Source of the DNA: Protonemura montana
Lineage: Eukaryota > Arthropoda > Insecta > Plecoptera > Nemouridae
NCBI GenBank assembly: GCA_947568835.1
Contig: OX387606.1
Coordinates: 18,633,940 to 18,697,939 of the forward strand
Length of the DNA: 64,000 bases
Reading direction: 5' to 3'
Below, piece after piece: positions 11,423-22,153 of this stretch. The notes under the pieces were generated by a model. It saw only the letters and a list, made by a program, of their open reading frames with translations, had not been told where the DNA came from and did not search any database. The position numbers were made by a program, and so were the translations under genes. Numbering within the stretch: position 1 is the stretch's first letter; every line of letters starts with the position of its first letter.

Positions 11423-12905
11423 TTAATCAATTTGAACGTTCAACAGGGACGCGTCTAGCCCTGCTGTAGCCGCAAGGTTGCTTGACTTAACATTCATTAC
11501 ATACAGGCGAGTTTCGACAAAATTGTAGAAACGTATCAAGTTCGATGGGTATGCTACATTAAAAACATAGAACGTTTTAAACAACAAGTCAAAAGCCCTT
11601 ACTGGGCACTTGCCGACTGCGACATGAAATCTATCCGCGACGATAAAGTAATCGCCTCCCTCCTCCAGGCTGCCAACACACAGGAGGAACGGTTGGACCT
11701 CTCCCCCCCCCCTTGCGTGCTCGCCTTGACGAAGGCGGTAATGTCTGCCCCTGCCTGAAAGTATCGACATTAAATTAGAGCTTGTTTTAATAGTCAATCT
11801 TGTAATCAGTGTGACGTTGCTGGACAGGTGTGAGGTGCATGATATATCTTATCATGGAGAAGATACTTCAAGCTTTATTTACAGTGACTTATTTAATTTT
11901 TTTCACAATATCCTATTTAGTGATGACTTTAATTTAATAAACTGATGGGTTTGGGAAAATTGTCAGGATTTTTACAAAATCATACAGTGTAGACACGCCA
12001 TTATCTATTACAATTTATGAAGCCAAAATTTTGAAGAGCATCATTTTATAGCGAAAGTGGAAACAGTCAAACTAAACGTACCTTAACAAACCGCAAAAGA
12101 GAGTCGTTGGGGATCGCCGTTCCCTTTTCAAGTACTGCGTCGCCAGAAGTTTTTTCTTGCTGGCGTTGCATGCTGGCAGCAGAGTCGCCAGAAGCAAAAT
12201 TGCTCGAAGATCATCTGCAAATGTCAAATTACCAGTGGAAATTATTAATATTCTTATTACCTATCGCGATTCGCGATAGGTAATAATCGAAATCATAAAA
12301 CATGTGGTGTTATGCTTACCATTTGCTATTTTTTTTTGACATATTGAAGGACTTGGGTTTGAATTGTTCGCAATACTTCAGTATCCGAGAAGTACAGCTT
12401 TTTCGGAACTTCGATAAAAAGTTTGTTGACTTGCTCTCTTCCATTCGGTTGAATTCGCGATTTACCTGAAACAAGTAGGAAATGATTGGACTGCAAGGAT
12501 TATAAGAACGTTTTATCAAAGAGTTTGCTGTTTAAAAGTATAATGCGTGCAGCGTACCTGGTTACCATCAAAGTCGATCAGCCTAGGGTACTTCCCAATG
12601 ATGTCAGTTATGGAAGGCGAATTCTCGTTTATTTCTTTCCTCCTCATTTCAAATGTATCGTCCATAAGATCTTGGATTTCACCTTTTGTCGATTCATCTG
12701 GTTTAGTAAACTGCATCAGAGTTACCTGTAAAGCAAGCGTTGAAATTTACCTATAAAAATCCAAGTACCTCGTGTGCAATTCAAAGTTTGATCATAATGT
12801 TCTATTACCTTTGAAAGCATTTGCCAATTCTTCCGGAATTCCTTTTTTGATTAGAAAAAGTCGAAGACCTTCCAAGTCCAAATTCATAACACATTCTTCC
12901 TCCAT
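11423..12905 (-). pseudogene. SAMD3-like gene remnant, five exons
   Basis: The inferred minus-strand exons are 12905-12809, 12725-12558, 12465-12320, 12202-12082 and 11754-11423. Each internal edge has a GT donor and AG acceptor; exon 4 needs a weaker GAG acceptor, because the nearby CAG acceptor at 12215 would read into TGA. Exon 1 starts at ATG (MEEECVMNLDLEG) and resembles the first helix of a SAM domain (LRLFLIKKGIPEELANAF). Exons 2-3 contain IIGKYPRLIDFDGNQ joined to VNREFNRMEESKSTNFLSKF. Exon 4 has VLEKGTAIPNDSLLRFVK. The last exon has QPFLLCVGSLEEGGDYFIV, then VRAFDLLFKTFYVFNVAYP, and stops at 11425-11423. This order matches uncharacterised SAMD3-like proteins as I remember them. Exon 1 ends in phase 1 but exon 2 is open only in phase 0, so part of the SAM domain is missing. 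Exon 4 to exon 5 is off by one base at a G10 run. It is therefore probably inactive. The biochemical function of the family is not known to me. Confidence 0.7.
12254..12286. repeat. 33-bp perfect palindrome in an intron
   Basis: Arms TTATTACCTATCGCGA (12254-12269) and TCGCGATAGGTAATAA (12271-12286) are exact reverse complements around a single T. It sits in the 117-bp intron between exons 3 and 4 of the SAMD3-like remnant. Confidence 0.95.
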
Positions 12906-13261
12906 GGCGAGTTGCGACACGCACTGATCACTTCACTTCAAGACCGAGGTAGCTACTGAATGAAAGTTAAAAATGCTCCGAATCGACAGTTCGCTGGGTA
13001 GTAAGATATGAGTCACACTCTCATAATAGTTGAATGACTGTCGAAATGTAGATTCAGCATTTCTCACGTAAGCTCCAGCCACTGCTCCAGCCTCAATCCG
13101 GAGTTAACCGCTTCCTTTAATAAGTACCCGATACCCTGCACTCATTCCAAAGAGCTAATTCTGTGCACTCCTTGTCAAAGAGTGGGAAAACAACACATTT
13201 GGGAGTCAATATTACAGAAAGCCACTCTTTCAAGTGTCAAATTAGACGCCACTCATTCAAG

Positions 13262-13296
13262 GAGTGAAATTTTCACTCCAAATTTTTTAGCGTGTA
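13262..13296 (-). repeat. Right terminal inverted repeat
   Basis: On the minus strand it starts TACACGCTAAAAAATTTGGA and ends in TTTCACTCC. It mirrors the left end with a few mismatches. Confidence 0.85.
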
Positions 13297-14960
13297 AGTT
13301 TCCTAATATAGCCAACTACATGGGCGACAGACAAAGTTATTAAATGCGTGCTTGCTAGTAAAACAACTCACGCGTACTCGTCATTTTAATTTCAACAATT
13401 GCAAGTCATAATGTAACAAGAAAACAAAAAGTAGACGTCAGAAAATAATCAAAAGGCGAAGGAAATTTTCCCGGGAACTCGCCTCTTCCTGGTTGTTTGA
13501 GTGCAATTTGCATGCAAATCTAAAAATCTAATTAATTATTAGGTTCCTGCAATGCAGGTGAAGTAATTTTCTACTTAAATTACCGCAAAGGATTTATGCA
13601 CGCATCTGAACGCTGAGTTTGCATAATTCTTTTTGGGCTACTGTAAAAGCTCTAGCTTGTTGCCACCAATTTGACGGATATGGGTACAAACATTACTTTA
13701 CATTAAGTTACGATATTAAACTGTTTTTTATTTAAGTATTTCATGAAGTGACTAAGAAACATGATTGATTACTTGCCATAGTGCATTGCTGTTATGCGAT
13801 GCACCACCATACCAATTTAATATTAATTATATCTGTTAACATGACCCACCTGAAGTATGAGCAATCAATTGTATTATGTTCGTACATGATGTAAATATAA
13901 ATAAACCAAGAGGTGAACAATCCCAGTAGTGTTACCGAGGCGAATGAGACGCACGGATGTACATAAGGAAGAAGCCACAGAAAGCCAGACAGTCGTGCAT
14001 AGTGCGTAGCCACCTGGACGTAGACCAAAGGGTATATATGCAAGTCAAGAGGAAGATTGTTTGTGGTTGTGGTTCGGGAGTGAAGTTGTATGTTGACTGC
14101 GACCTCTTGACCTCTCTGGCTGGCAAACCGCCTGTCCCCTCGTCGCTACCCCCAACCACCCACGCATTTTGACATCATCTCGCCGATGTATAAGGGTCCT
14201 CCACCGAGCCTGTTATTACATCACAGTGATACTGGCTATGCATACACGTGGCACGGTACGGTTCATCATATAGTGTATGTTGTTGAAATTTGGAATCTAT
14301 TTGTACGGAAACTTTTACAATTCGGTACTGCGATATCACAAAAACCAATCAATTGTGTTTAAACGAGTGATAGTGAAACTGATAGTGTGAGGCCAAATTT
14401 TTATGTCTTTTACGTTCGGTTGCTGTTTTTATTTTGCCCTTGTCCACAATTTATAGTGCCTCTGACATTTTTCGTGAAATTGCTTTCCTTCTCATTTAGC
14501 AAAATACTCTTTATCGAGACCCGTATTCTTGTAACGAGTTTTCTAGCTATTATGTTCGAACGTCGGGGTTAGAATACAAGGTGTATTTTTAGCGACCGTT
14601 CTACATTTTAAATCTTGTTGGAAAAAAGGAGCCGGGCATTCATGCCCAGAACAAAGCTTGCAAAGTGTGAAACGTATAACTAGCATTAGCTTTATAGGTT
14701 CATCCAGAGAACCAGCGCTAGTGTTAAACTTTCTGTGCAAAAAAATACACATCTTTCAACTAAAATTACGGCGAAAATGGTAATTGCTTCTAGAATCACG
14801 ATGGAGTCACTATATTTTTGAAAGATAAGAGTTTTTAATGTTGTTATTTCTCTCAGTGGATTAGGCTTTAGCCATCCCCAATAACGCTAACCTCGACGAT
14901 GGATACACATTCAACTATATTTGAGCAATTTCTTTTAATTTAGATTTTTTTTTATACGAC
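13297..14960. other. No gene seen
   Basis: Open frames at 13792-14172 on both strands (71-83 codons) lack domains. No RNA gene was found. Confidence 0.5.
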
Positions 14961-15025
14961 CGTCAGCATGTGGCTTCTACTATTACCACGTGATGCCGGC
15001 TCGTTTGCTCAGCAGAACGTTTTAT
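14961..15025 (+). repeat. Dispersed repeat family X, copy B
   Basis: Contains CGTCAGC, GTGGCTTCTAC, ACCACGTG, GCCGGCTCGTTTGCTCAGCA, matching copy A (2951-3058, antisense) and copy C (18611-18718). Similarity ends soon after the CTCAGCAGAA block. Confidence 0.6.
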
Positions 15026-16639
15026 ACCAGCACTGGGACTTTGGTACCAGGCAATTTCTACCCGTTCATGTTAATAATGTTGTTCATCTCAAATAAATTT
15101 CCCGCTATTTTAGAACCCGGCACCTCCACCGTAGTTTACACTCAACATTTGGGGTGAACGGCAGTGACGCATAGGGTGAGAATCTTTGGCAGGCTCATTC
15201 AGAGCAGCATCATATTGAAGCAGCCATGACATCGCGAGATGATTACATTATTCAATCAACAAGTGAGAAGGATTTTTCCTCAAATCTCTCTGAAATTCGA
15301 ATCAAAACCCCGTCGACACATTCAATGTTCCCCTCTCGCTCCAACTCTCCACCGTCCTCTGACGCTTCGCTCTCTTACACTTTCCGCATAACGAATTCAA
15401 CCCAGAAATAATACCTCATGTGCATGTCACTTCCTCTGCCTTCAGGCAAAAATTACAACTCACACTTCTTTTTTATTAGTATTATATTTTATATTTTTAT
15501 TTTTCATATTCTGTTCCATTTTTGCGAGCTGTCAAATAAAATGAGATTTTCACACTCACTGCTGTCAGTAGCAAACTGTACCTCCATTTCCTTCCTTGTT
15601 TTGTCCACAGGCGAACGCGTCACCCGATCTTTTTGCTCCCATTGAGCGCTTCGGCAATAAGAAAAAAAAGCAATCAAACATATTTCTAAGCTCTTCAATT
15701 TCCCATTGCTGCCAATAACTGCACACGAAATAACAAAGCATGTGAATGATTAATCTCTGCAATCTTCAACCAAGGAAAATCTCTTATACGTGTGTGCAAG
15801 AAAATCGATAATTTTTTTTTTAATTCCCATCAAGAAATAATCCAATGAGCAATTGCGTCTATAGGTAGAGTCTGCTATCAAGAAATTCCCGTGTTCCCGT
15901 TCCGATCCCGATATTCTGGCGTAGGTAATTGTTAACTGTGTTCGTATGGGAACCGCTAAAAAGAATCCCGTGGGAAATCATCCCCACTCGTCCACAAGAA
16001 GGGCGCCAACTGTCAGATTAACACGGGATTACGGGTAAAGAGGGTTTCCGGTTGTTCTTATGATATCACAGTAGGTAATCCTGCCCACATTAAGTGCCGC
16101 GGATTCAGGGTAACTTACAAAGCCAAAGTACGGAGGGGAAAAATTAGAATTACTGAAATAACTCACTAGGTGGAGCGATGATACCGTAATAATGTTTCCA
16201 CGAAACTTTCAAGCGAATTCGTAGTGTCTTTATTTGGCATTTAAATTTTTTTATTCAGACTATCGAGGGCGTGAAAAACGGAAAATTCGGCCATTAAACT
16301 GACAAAGTCTTCTTTCGTGCGGGTGTTAACACCTAGCCTAGCAGATAACACTAATTTGTTTCATTCGGTAAAGGGCTTGCGACATTCTTAAAAAAATGTC
16401 TAAAAAGTCGATTTAAAAAAGAAATTTTTAAGGCAGTGATAACGAAAAGGTTTGGTTGTTAATGGTGCTACTTAGCATAGCAGCTGAAGACATCGTTAGT
16501 CCAAGATAATGGAAGAATGGAGAACAGCTTAATGCGTTATCAGAGAGATTAATCCAACTTAGGAAGGAATCGGGAAAACAAACGAACTAGAGCTGTCATC
16601 GGTTCAATCAGTGTTTCTGTGAACTATTAAAAAAGGTGG
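15026..16639. other. No gene seen
   Basis: Short frames only, e.g. 15226-15411 and 15418-15645, low complexity or Phe/Ile-rich. Confidence 0.5.
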
Positions 16640-16810
16640 CCAGAGTTCCTAAAATGCGTGACACGAAACCGACGAGGTCGTTCCTGGATTTCGCCGGGAG
16701 ATTGTGCCAGAGTCCCACCTTGGAAACTCGCACGGTGAAATCGAAAGCTGCTTTTTTGAATATCATAGCCGAGGTTAAAAAGTTTTCAATAGAATCTCCC
16801 CGGCTAAAAG
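16640..16810 (-). pseudogene. Possible LINE reverse-transcriptase C-terminus remnant
   Basis: On the minus strand a 70-codon frame contains FDFTVRVSKVGLWHNLPA. This resembles the R.S.LWN.LP motif near the C-terminus of many LINE ORF2 proteins, but with an atypical VGLW spacing. No tail or target-site duplication was identified. It could be a coincidental match. Confidence 0.3.
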
Positions 16811-18610
16811 CCCATATCACCTCGTCACTTGATATTCATTGGTGAGCGCATATACGAGAGGATCTTATTGGCTAACCCTTCTGCCTTTCAATCACTCAGA
16901 GGGCCCAGTGGTGAACGGTGCATAGGGGTGCTGCAGAAAATGTACCTCAAAATCACGCATGCCTGATAGTCAGACAAACCTACATTTTTTTTAATTTTTT
17001 ATAAACCAAAGAATATAATTTGTTCATCGCGCTGATCTTCTCATTTTCCCACAACTACAGTATAATTTCAGAAAAACATACTAACTTGACTTGCCAAATA
17101 CACACACGTTGTGAATTTTCCACCAGTCAGTTGCAATTTCTTGCAAGTTGGAGTTAAAACTAAAGAAATCACACTTTCCTTGTAAGTTCCAAGAGAGAGA
17201 CGACGAGTTTTCTTAAATCCTACCAATCCGCCACTGTAAAGTACCCTTCATTTTGAATTGCAAACTACTTTACTATATGGCAGCTTGCCGGTAAAAGCAC
17301 AAATATTTGACTGAGCAAATACGAGCGACTTCAGATGGATATATTCGGGAGTCTACATCATTTGCATCAGCTTTTGATTAATCCTCGTCCTGCCTATCAT
17401 TGCATTGCAAGTATTAGAGAAGCTTTCAATCCTTCCTTGCTCCTGTGTGAGGAGCACTCACACCATAAAAGCAACGAGCATTGTAGAAGGGGTAGGGGAG
17501 ATTTACAGGATCCGCACATCCCTGGATAACGATGGGAGAATCCCCTACTGCAGCGATCCGCTTTCACGATTTAAAAGAATGCCCACTTCGCATTGCTCAG
17601 CAGTTGAGATTAAGAAAAGAAAGACTTTCCTTTTTTTGTTTACTGAAAATGCGAAGATGCAAACCCAGGGATGAATATAATTAACCTAATTATTGTTCTT
17701 ATCAATCCCACGAGGGCAAGCCTCAGCAGAGAAACAAGACAACCACGTAGTGTGCGACAGTAAAAAAGTTTCAAAGTGTTCCGGATTCATTACGGTTTTG
17801 TGAAATGCTCTGTTGATATTTTGTTGCTCGCTGCGTTTGTAAAAAAAAAAATCCAGTGCACCCATTTTGCCAAGCGGATCAGGAGTCAGCTCCTGCCTTA
17901 GTATTATAAAGCAAAATAATTCTCAAATAACATTCCTTAGCATACGCTTAATTCGCTTTGCTGTGACTTTGTTCGTAATTAACGACGGATAATTATTATT
18001 CCCAAGCAAACTTTAAGCTCAAAGTAAATGCAAGAGTAGTTATCTCCAAACTTTAGATTACTACATATATAGGAGCCAGCAGGAACTTTACAAAAGTGAT
18101 TTGAGAACTTGTGCTTAGGCGAGTGGTGCGATGGTTCGCGCGCGCTATCAATTACAAAACATTTGCTAGGTTGGTTAAATTGTTAGCCCTGTAACGAGAC
18201 GCCAGAGTTTTGGGTAATTGAGCTTACTGTATCTTAACAAGCCGCACAACGTCTTGCACTTAATTTACCTGGCAATTAATTTAATACATTAAATTCGGCG
18301 ACCAAAACGAGAGTCGGTGAGGCCATATGTACCACATTTATGTAACCGTGTAAATGCCAGGCGCTGTGTGTAGTGTAGAGCAATATAATACTAATACCGT
18401 ACTAAACTGTCTTCGTAAAATACAGCCACCATCGACTACTTTACCGACAAACACGGAGGATGCCACTAGGAGGAGTCACTGTAGTTTCGAGTGGTAAGAA
18501 ATTTTATTTCGTGATTTCTTCCATTCAAGACTTTTTAAAGCTCAGGTAATCTTAAGTAATACTAGCCTCAACAATTGAGAAACATTTGTCAATATTTTGA
18601 GTCGGACAGA
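16811..18610. other. No gene seen
   Basis: Frames at 17335-17674 have no recognisable domain. The rest is AT-rich. Confidence 0.5.
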
Positions 18611-18718
18611 CGTCAGCGCCATCGCGTGGCATCTACCGATACCACGTTTCTGCTCAGCAGAAAGTTTAACATTCATGTTTGGCCCTCTAAGTATACCTAT
18701 AAACTCAATGGTATAAAC
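18611..18718 (+). repeat. Dispersed repeat family X, copy C
   Basis: Shares CGCGTGGCA, ACCACGT, CTCAGCAGAAAGTTTAACAT, CCCTCTAA and CCTATAAACTCAAT with copy A, but lacks the GCCGGCTCGT block present in A and B. Confidence 0.65.
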
Positions 18719-19992
18719 ACTATAAGCTCTTAAAATCCCTGCTGCATGCGCAATAACACTTAGCCCGCAGTTGTCGAAGAGCTTGAAAAGGAAGAGGTCA
18801 AGTGTACTTTGCAGAATTATTTGTGAGGATACCTATCCTGGTATACCCAGGATAGGTGGCACTGACGTCGAGGAACAAGTGCCCCGACTAAAGACCATAA
18901 AACGATTTTCATCGGAACGTGAATAAGGGAAATGGGTACAAAAAGATGAATGAAACACAGTGCTCGCTGTCGTGTATATACGAACAGAAGCGGCGTGGAA
19001 ACAATGTGCATGTGTCGCCAAAAAATAACAGCGTGGTATATATATTTTTGGGCAAAAAGGGAAAATAATTACACTGTAAGCTCAGAAGAAGGAAAAAGCT
19101 TCGACGGTTTCGAAAACGGGTCGCCTAATTTGCATGAAGCTGATACAATATTTAAAATGACTTATATGAATAGTGGCTAGAGGGGCTACTTGTAGATAGC
19201 AATAGGGAAGCGGTTCTTCGTCTATAGGGTATAAAACTAAAAGTAGAAGGACAAAGAAGAATCGAGGAGAATTAAACTCCGATAGATCGAAGTTTTTTGC
19301 CTTCCAATAAAGTAGTAACAAAATTCTGTGCAATCCTCCTCCCGTCCTGGTTGCCGTTCGGCAAAGCTCACAGCTAGCATTGCACGCCGTTCGCTTTCGC
19401 ATTCGAGATTCACGAGCGCACCAAAAAACCATTTGAAACAACTCTTTGAACGAGAGTCAAAGAGTTGACCGCAATATAACGTTATGTTTTGTACAGAGAT
19501 CAAGCTTGTTTATTCTGGATCTTGTTGGCGTCACAAATATAAACATAATAAAGCGCCGGAAATAATATCGTTTTGATTTAAAATTACCGCAAACGTTCGG
19601 AAAACACTTCCCTGTTTACCTGTTTGGTTTAGCTGCCTCTATGGGCGCAATAAAAATTTCAAACCCAGTTTTCAGAAAAAATAACTTACATTTTTTTTAT
19701 TTAGCCGTGGCTACCAGAAATCGATTTGTTTGCTTTCAAGTTGCGATTAATGATTTTGCTAAAATCCTGGACCCTGTAGTCAGCACGATATGATCCCTTC
19801 TCCGCAAGACATAATCCTTGGGTTTCGTTTAAGCCATGTGGAACCTTCCTCTAAGACCCTTGACAATCTTGAGCAGTTCTTGGAGGATTATTATAACCAT
19901 CTTAGCCCACCGACCAGCCGAAATTATTTTGCGAGGATGCCACGGGTTTGTTATTAGTGGTATACATATAATTAAACTCACAGAGAATATTA
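18719..19992. other. No gene seen
   Basis: A small hairpin lies at 19439-19467 (CAACTCTTTGA/TCAAAGAGTTG). Overlapping minus-strand frames at 19082-19503 have no recognisable domain. Confidence 0.45.
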
Positions 19993-20019
19993 CCCCCCCC
20001 CCCCCCCTCCCCCCCCCCC
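19993..20019. repeat. Poly-C tract
   Basis: C15, one T, then C11. Confidence 0.95.
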
Positions 20020-21454
20020 TCCTCACACAGAAACGAGAACGCCGAGGATTCGAATTAATTCACAATTAGAAAGTTGAACGAGGGTAGTATATAAATATTC
20101 AAATATGACTCAAATATTTCCATTTTCGTTCTCTGATTTCTGTTTTCGCAAAGTAATTCATCATATTTTATTGCTCTCGTAGCAGAGGCGAGCTTTTGTT
20201 ACTGAATTGGCCTGCCAAAACTAAATAAATGAATTGTGGAATATCTGAGCAGCTAGAATCCATGCAGCGATCGCATACGTTAGCGCCGTGCCCAAAGTTG
20301 TAAGACATCCTGAATAGGCATCAGTTAGTTGATGAATCGCCTTGCGTACGACGTGAACACGATGACAGATGGATGATGGATGGATGATTCGGATGATGAA
20401 TGCAGGGGAAGAGGAAAACTATCGCCGCCAATAACATGAATGTTCTCGACTGCATTCGAAAATAAGGCACACGTTGAGACTGAACAGCCCGGCACCGCCA
20501 TCGAGCAACGGCAATCGCCCAAGAACCAAAGAATAACGTTTTCTGATTATTATTTGATTCGGCAAACAAATGATAGGCTTACGCAAACGATCCGTATAGC
20601 AGTGGAGTCAATGTTTCCTCAGAGTGCCTTATAGCAATCCGACCACAAAAAAGCGAAGGAGGTAGGGGCCGAACATTTACGTCCCTCTTTATGTATAATT
20701 CATATCGGGGATAAAAAAAAGAGTAGGTGGTGTCCGGGCAGGGTGCGCGGGGCACGGCGGGCCGCGCGCGGTGACTGAGCGACGAGATGACTTGCTCGAC
20801 TCTCAGCCCACACCCCCGGGGACCGGGAATCTATAATCGTACATTTCCAATTTGACGAGAGGCATACGAAAAATCGGACGGCATTCGCACACGTGACATC
20901 CGGTCTCGGGTTATTTATTGGCTACCATTACCGGAACGCGGCCAAACATTACCGATATTACCACACAAACCAATGCGCGACGCGATGCTTCTCTGTTCTT
21001 AGAGGGGACCGACCCGGCATTGATGTCTCGGATTTTCTTGCTGTCGATAGTGTGAGGGTGGTAGGGGGACGGTGTTGTCAACGATAGTTTTATCTGTGAA
21101 TATACTGGTAGTCAATGACCAATTTACTTGCCATTTCGTCGTCTACCCAATGCTTTTCACTGAGATCGCTCTCTCACGAGGAGGTGTAACTATTTAAAGA
21201 GAAAAACAGGGTATAAAAAATGGAAACCCTTTAAAGACGTTTTTACCTTTAGGGGCTGATTTCCGTTATTATTTCCGCTGTGCCGTTGTTTGTTACTTGC
21301 TTAGCAATAGCCAATCAGAACATTTTTTTTGTTTGTTAACGACCTGTTAATTACTTAACGTGAATTTGGAATACAGGAATTGGTATTTTGTTTGTTTGTT
21401 TTAGTCTTAGCACTCATGTGTCCAGCAGCAACTGGTCTTTCTAGAAAGTATTTT
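20020..21454. other. No gene seen; GC-rich patch at 20725-20825
   Basis: The patch 20725-20825 is strongly GC- and CpG-rich compared with its surroundings and could mark a promoter. No adjoining exon was recognised. Confidence 0.4.
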
Positions 21455-21745
21455 AGCCGCACGGTATCTCCATCGAATCAAAACAACAAAGATGTCATTT
21501 TCAACCTACAAGGCGAAATTAAGGACATTATTAATGGATAAGGAATTTTATAGCACAGAAGAGTTTATAACACATTTTAGTACCTGACCTATGTAATTCT
21601 GTGGATACGTCTGCAGAAAAATAACAAAGAGTTTTAAACAATCAAAATTTGGACAAATTGTAACTGTATCGTATTTAAGGCTTGACTGTCACCATATCAT
21701 GTAAAATGTTTTGTAATTGACAATAAACAACAATTCAATTCAAGG
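21455..21745 (+). mobile_element. LINE 3' end (5'-truncated)
   Basis: The final codons (about 21474-21587, ending in TGA) read TYKAKLRTLLMDKEFYSTEE, the pattern at the C-terminus of several invertebrate LINE ORF2 proteins. About 155 bp of 3' UTR follows, with AATAAA (about 21722) and a tail of ATTCA-like repeats ending near 21745. The reverse-transcriptase core is absent, so this is a dead 5'-truncated copy. The clade cannot be fixed from so short a piece. Confidence 0.6.
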
Positions 21746-22102
21746 AGTAGGTTTCTTCAAAACAGGGGTTAATTGGTTCACCTGCTGCAGTTTATGAACT
21801 AAACTTCTAATACAAATATTATTTTCAAGCAGTTTACTCTACTGGGTGCTAGGGTTTGGAAAACGACTACGTGCTATTCTTGGGAACCATTTTTTCCAAG
21901 CACCAAATTCAATTTTTTCATTGTTTTCTTGAAGTAGCATGGTACTACGGACATTTTGTAAAAGTAACGTCTCAATACATTTATAACTAGGGAACAAAAA
22001 GGTGGTAACATTGAATTTTAGGAGGTAATTAACGTACTTGATTATACTGACAAAAAACTTACTTAAACCAACTGACCCGGACCGGTTAACTTAAAACTGA
22101 CA
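21746..22102. other. No gene seen
   Basis: AT-rich. Contains ACCGGTTAAC just before the palindrome. Confidence 0.5.
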
Positions 22103-22153
22103 TTTCAACTGACCGGTGTACCGTTGTTACAACGGTACACCGGTCAGTTGAAA
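22103..22153. repeat. 51-bp perfect palindrome
   Basis: 25-bp arms (22103-22127 and 22129-22153) are exact reverse complements around one central T; the core of each arm is CTGACCGGTGTACCGTTG or its complement. An imperfect relative of the arm, AACTGACCCGGACCGGTTAA, occurs just upstream (about 22066-22090). Confidence 0.95.

Larger units (their letters stand above)
9926..13296. mobile_element. TIR-bounded DNA element carrying a SAMD3-like gene
   Basis: The two ends are imperfect inverted repeats about 35 bp long: TACACGCTAAAAAAATTGGA at 9926 and, reading inward from 13296 on the other strand, TACACGCTAAAAAATTTGGA. Inside both ends are many GAGTG/CACTC motifs, as in transposon subterminal regions. 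In order the 3.37-kb body holds a 123-bp tandem array (9.97-10.33 kb), a perfect tandem duplication (10.82-11.32 kb) and a minus-strand multi-exon SAMD3-like gene remnant (11423-12905). No transposase motif was recognised. No long target-site duplication is visible; a TA dinucleotide at each edge would fit a TA duplication if the TIR starts at CACGCT. I cannot assign the superfamily. It could be a non-autonomous element, or one whose only gene is the SAMD3-like one. Confidence 0.8.
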
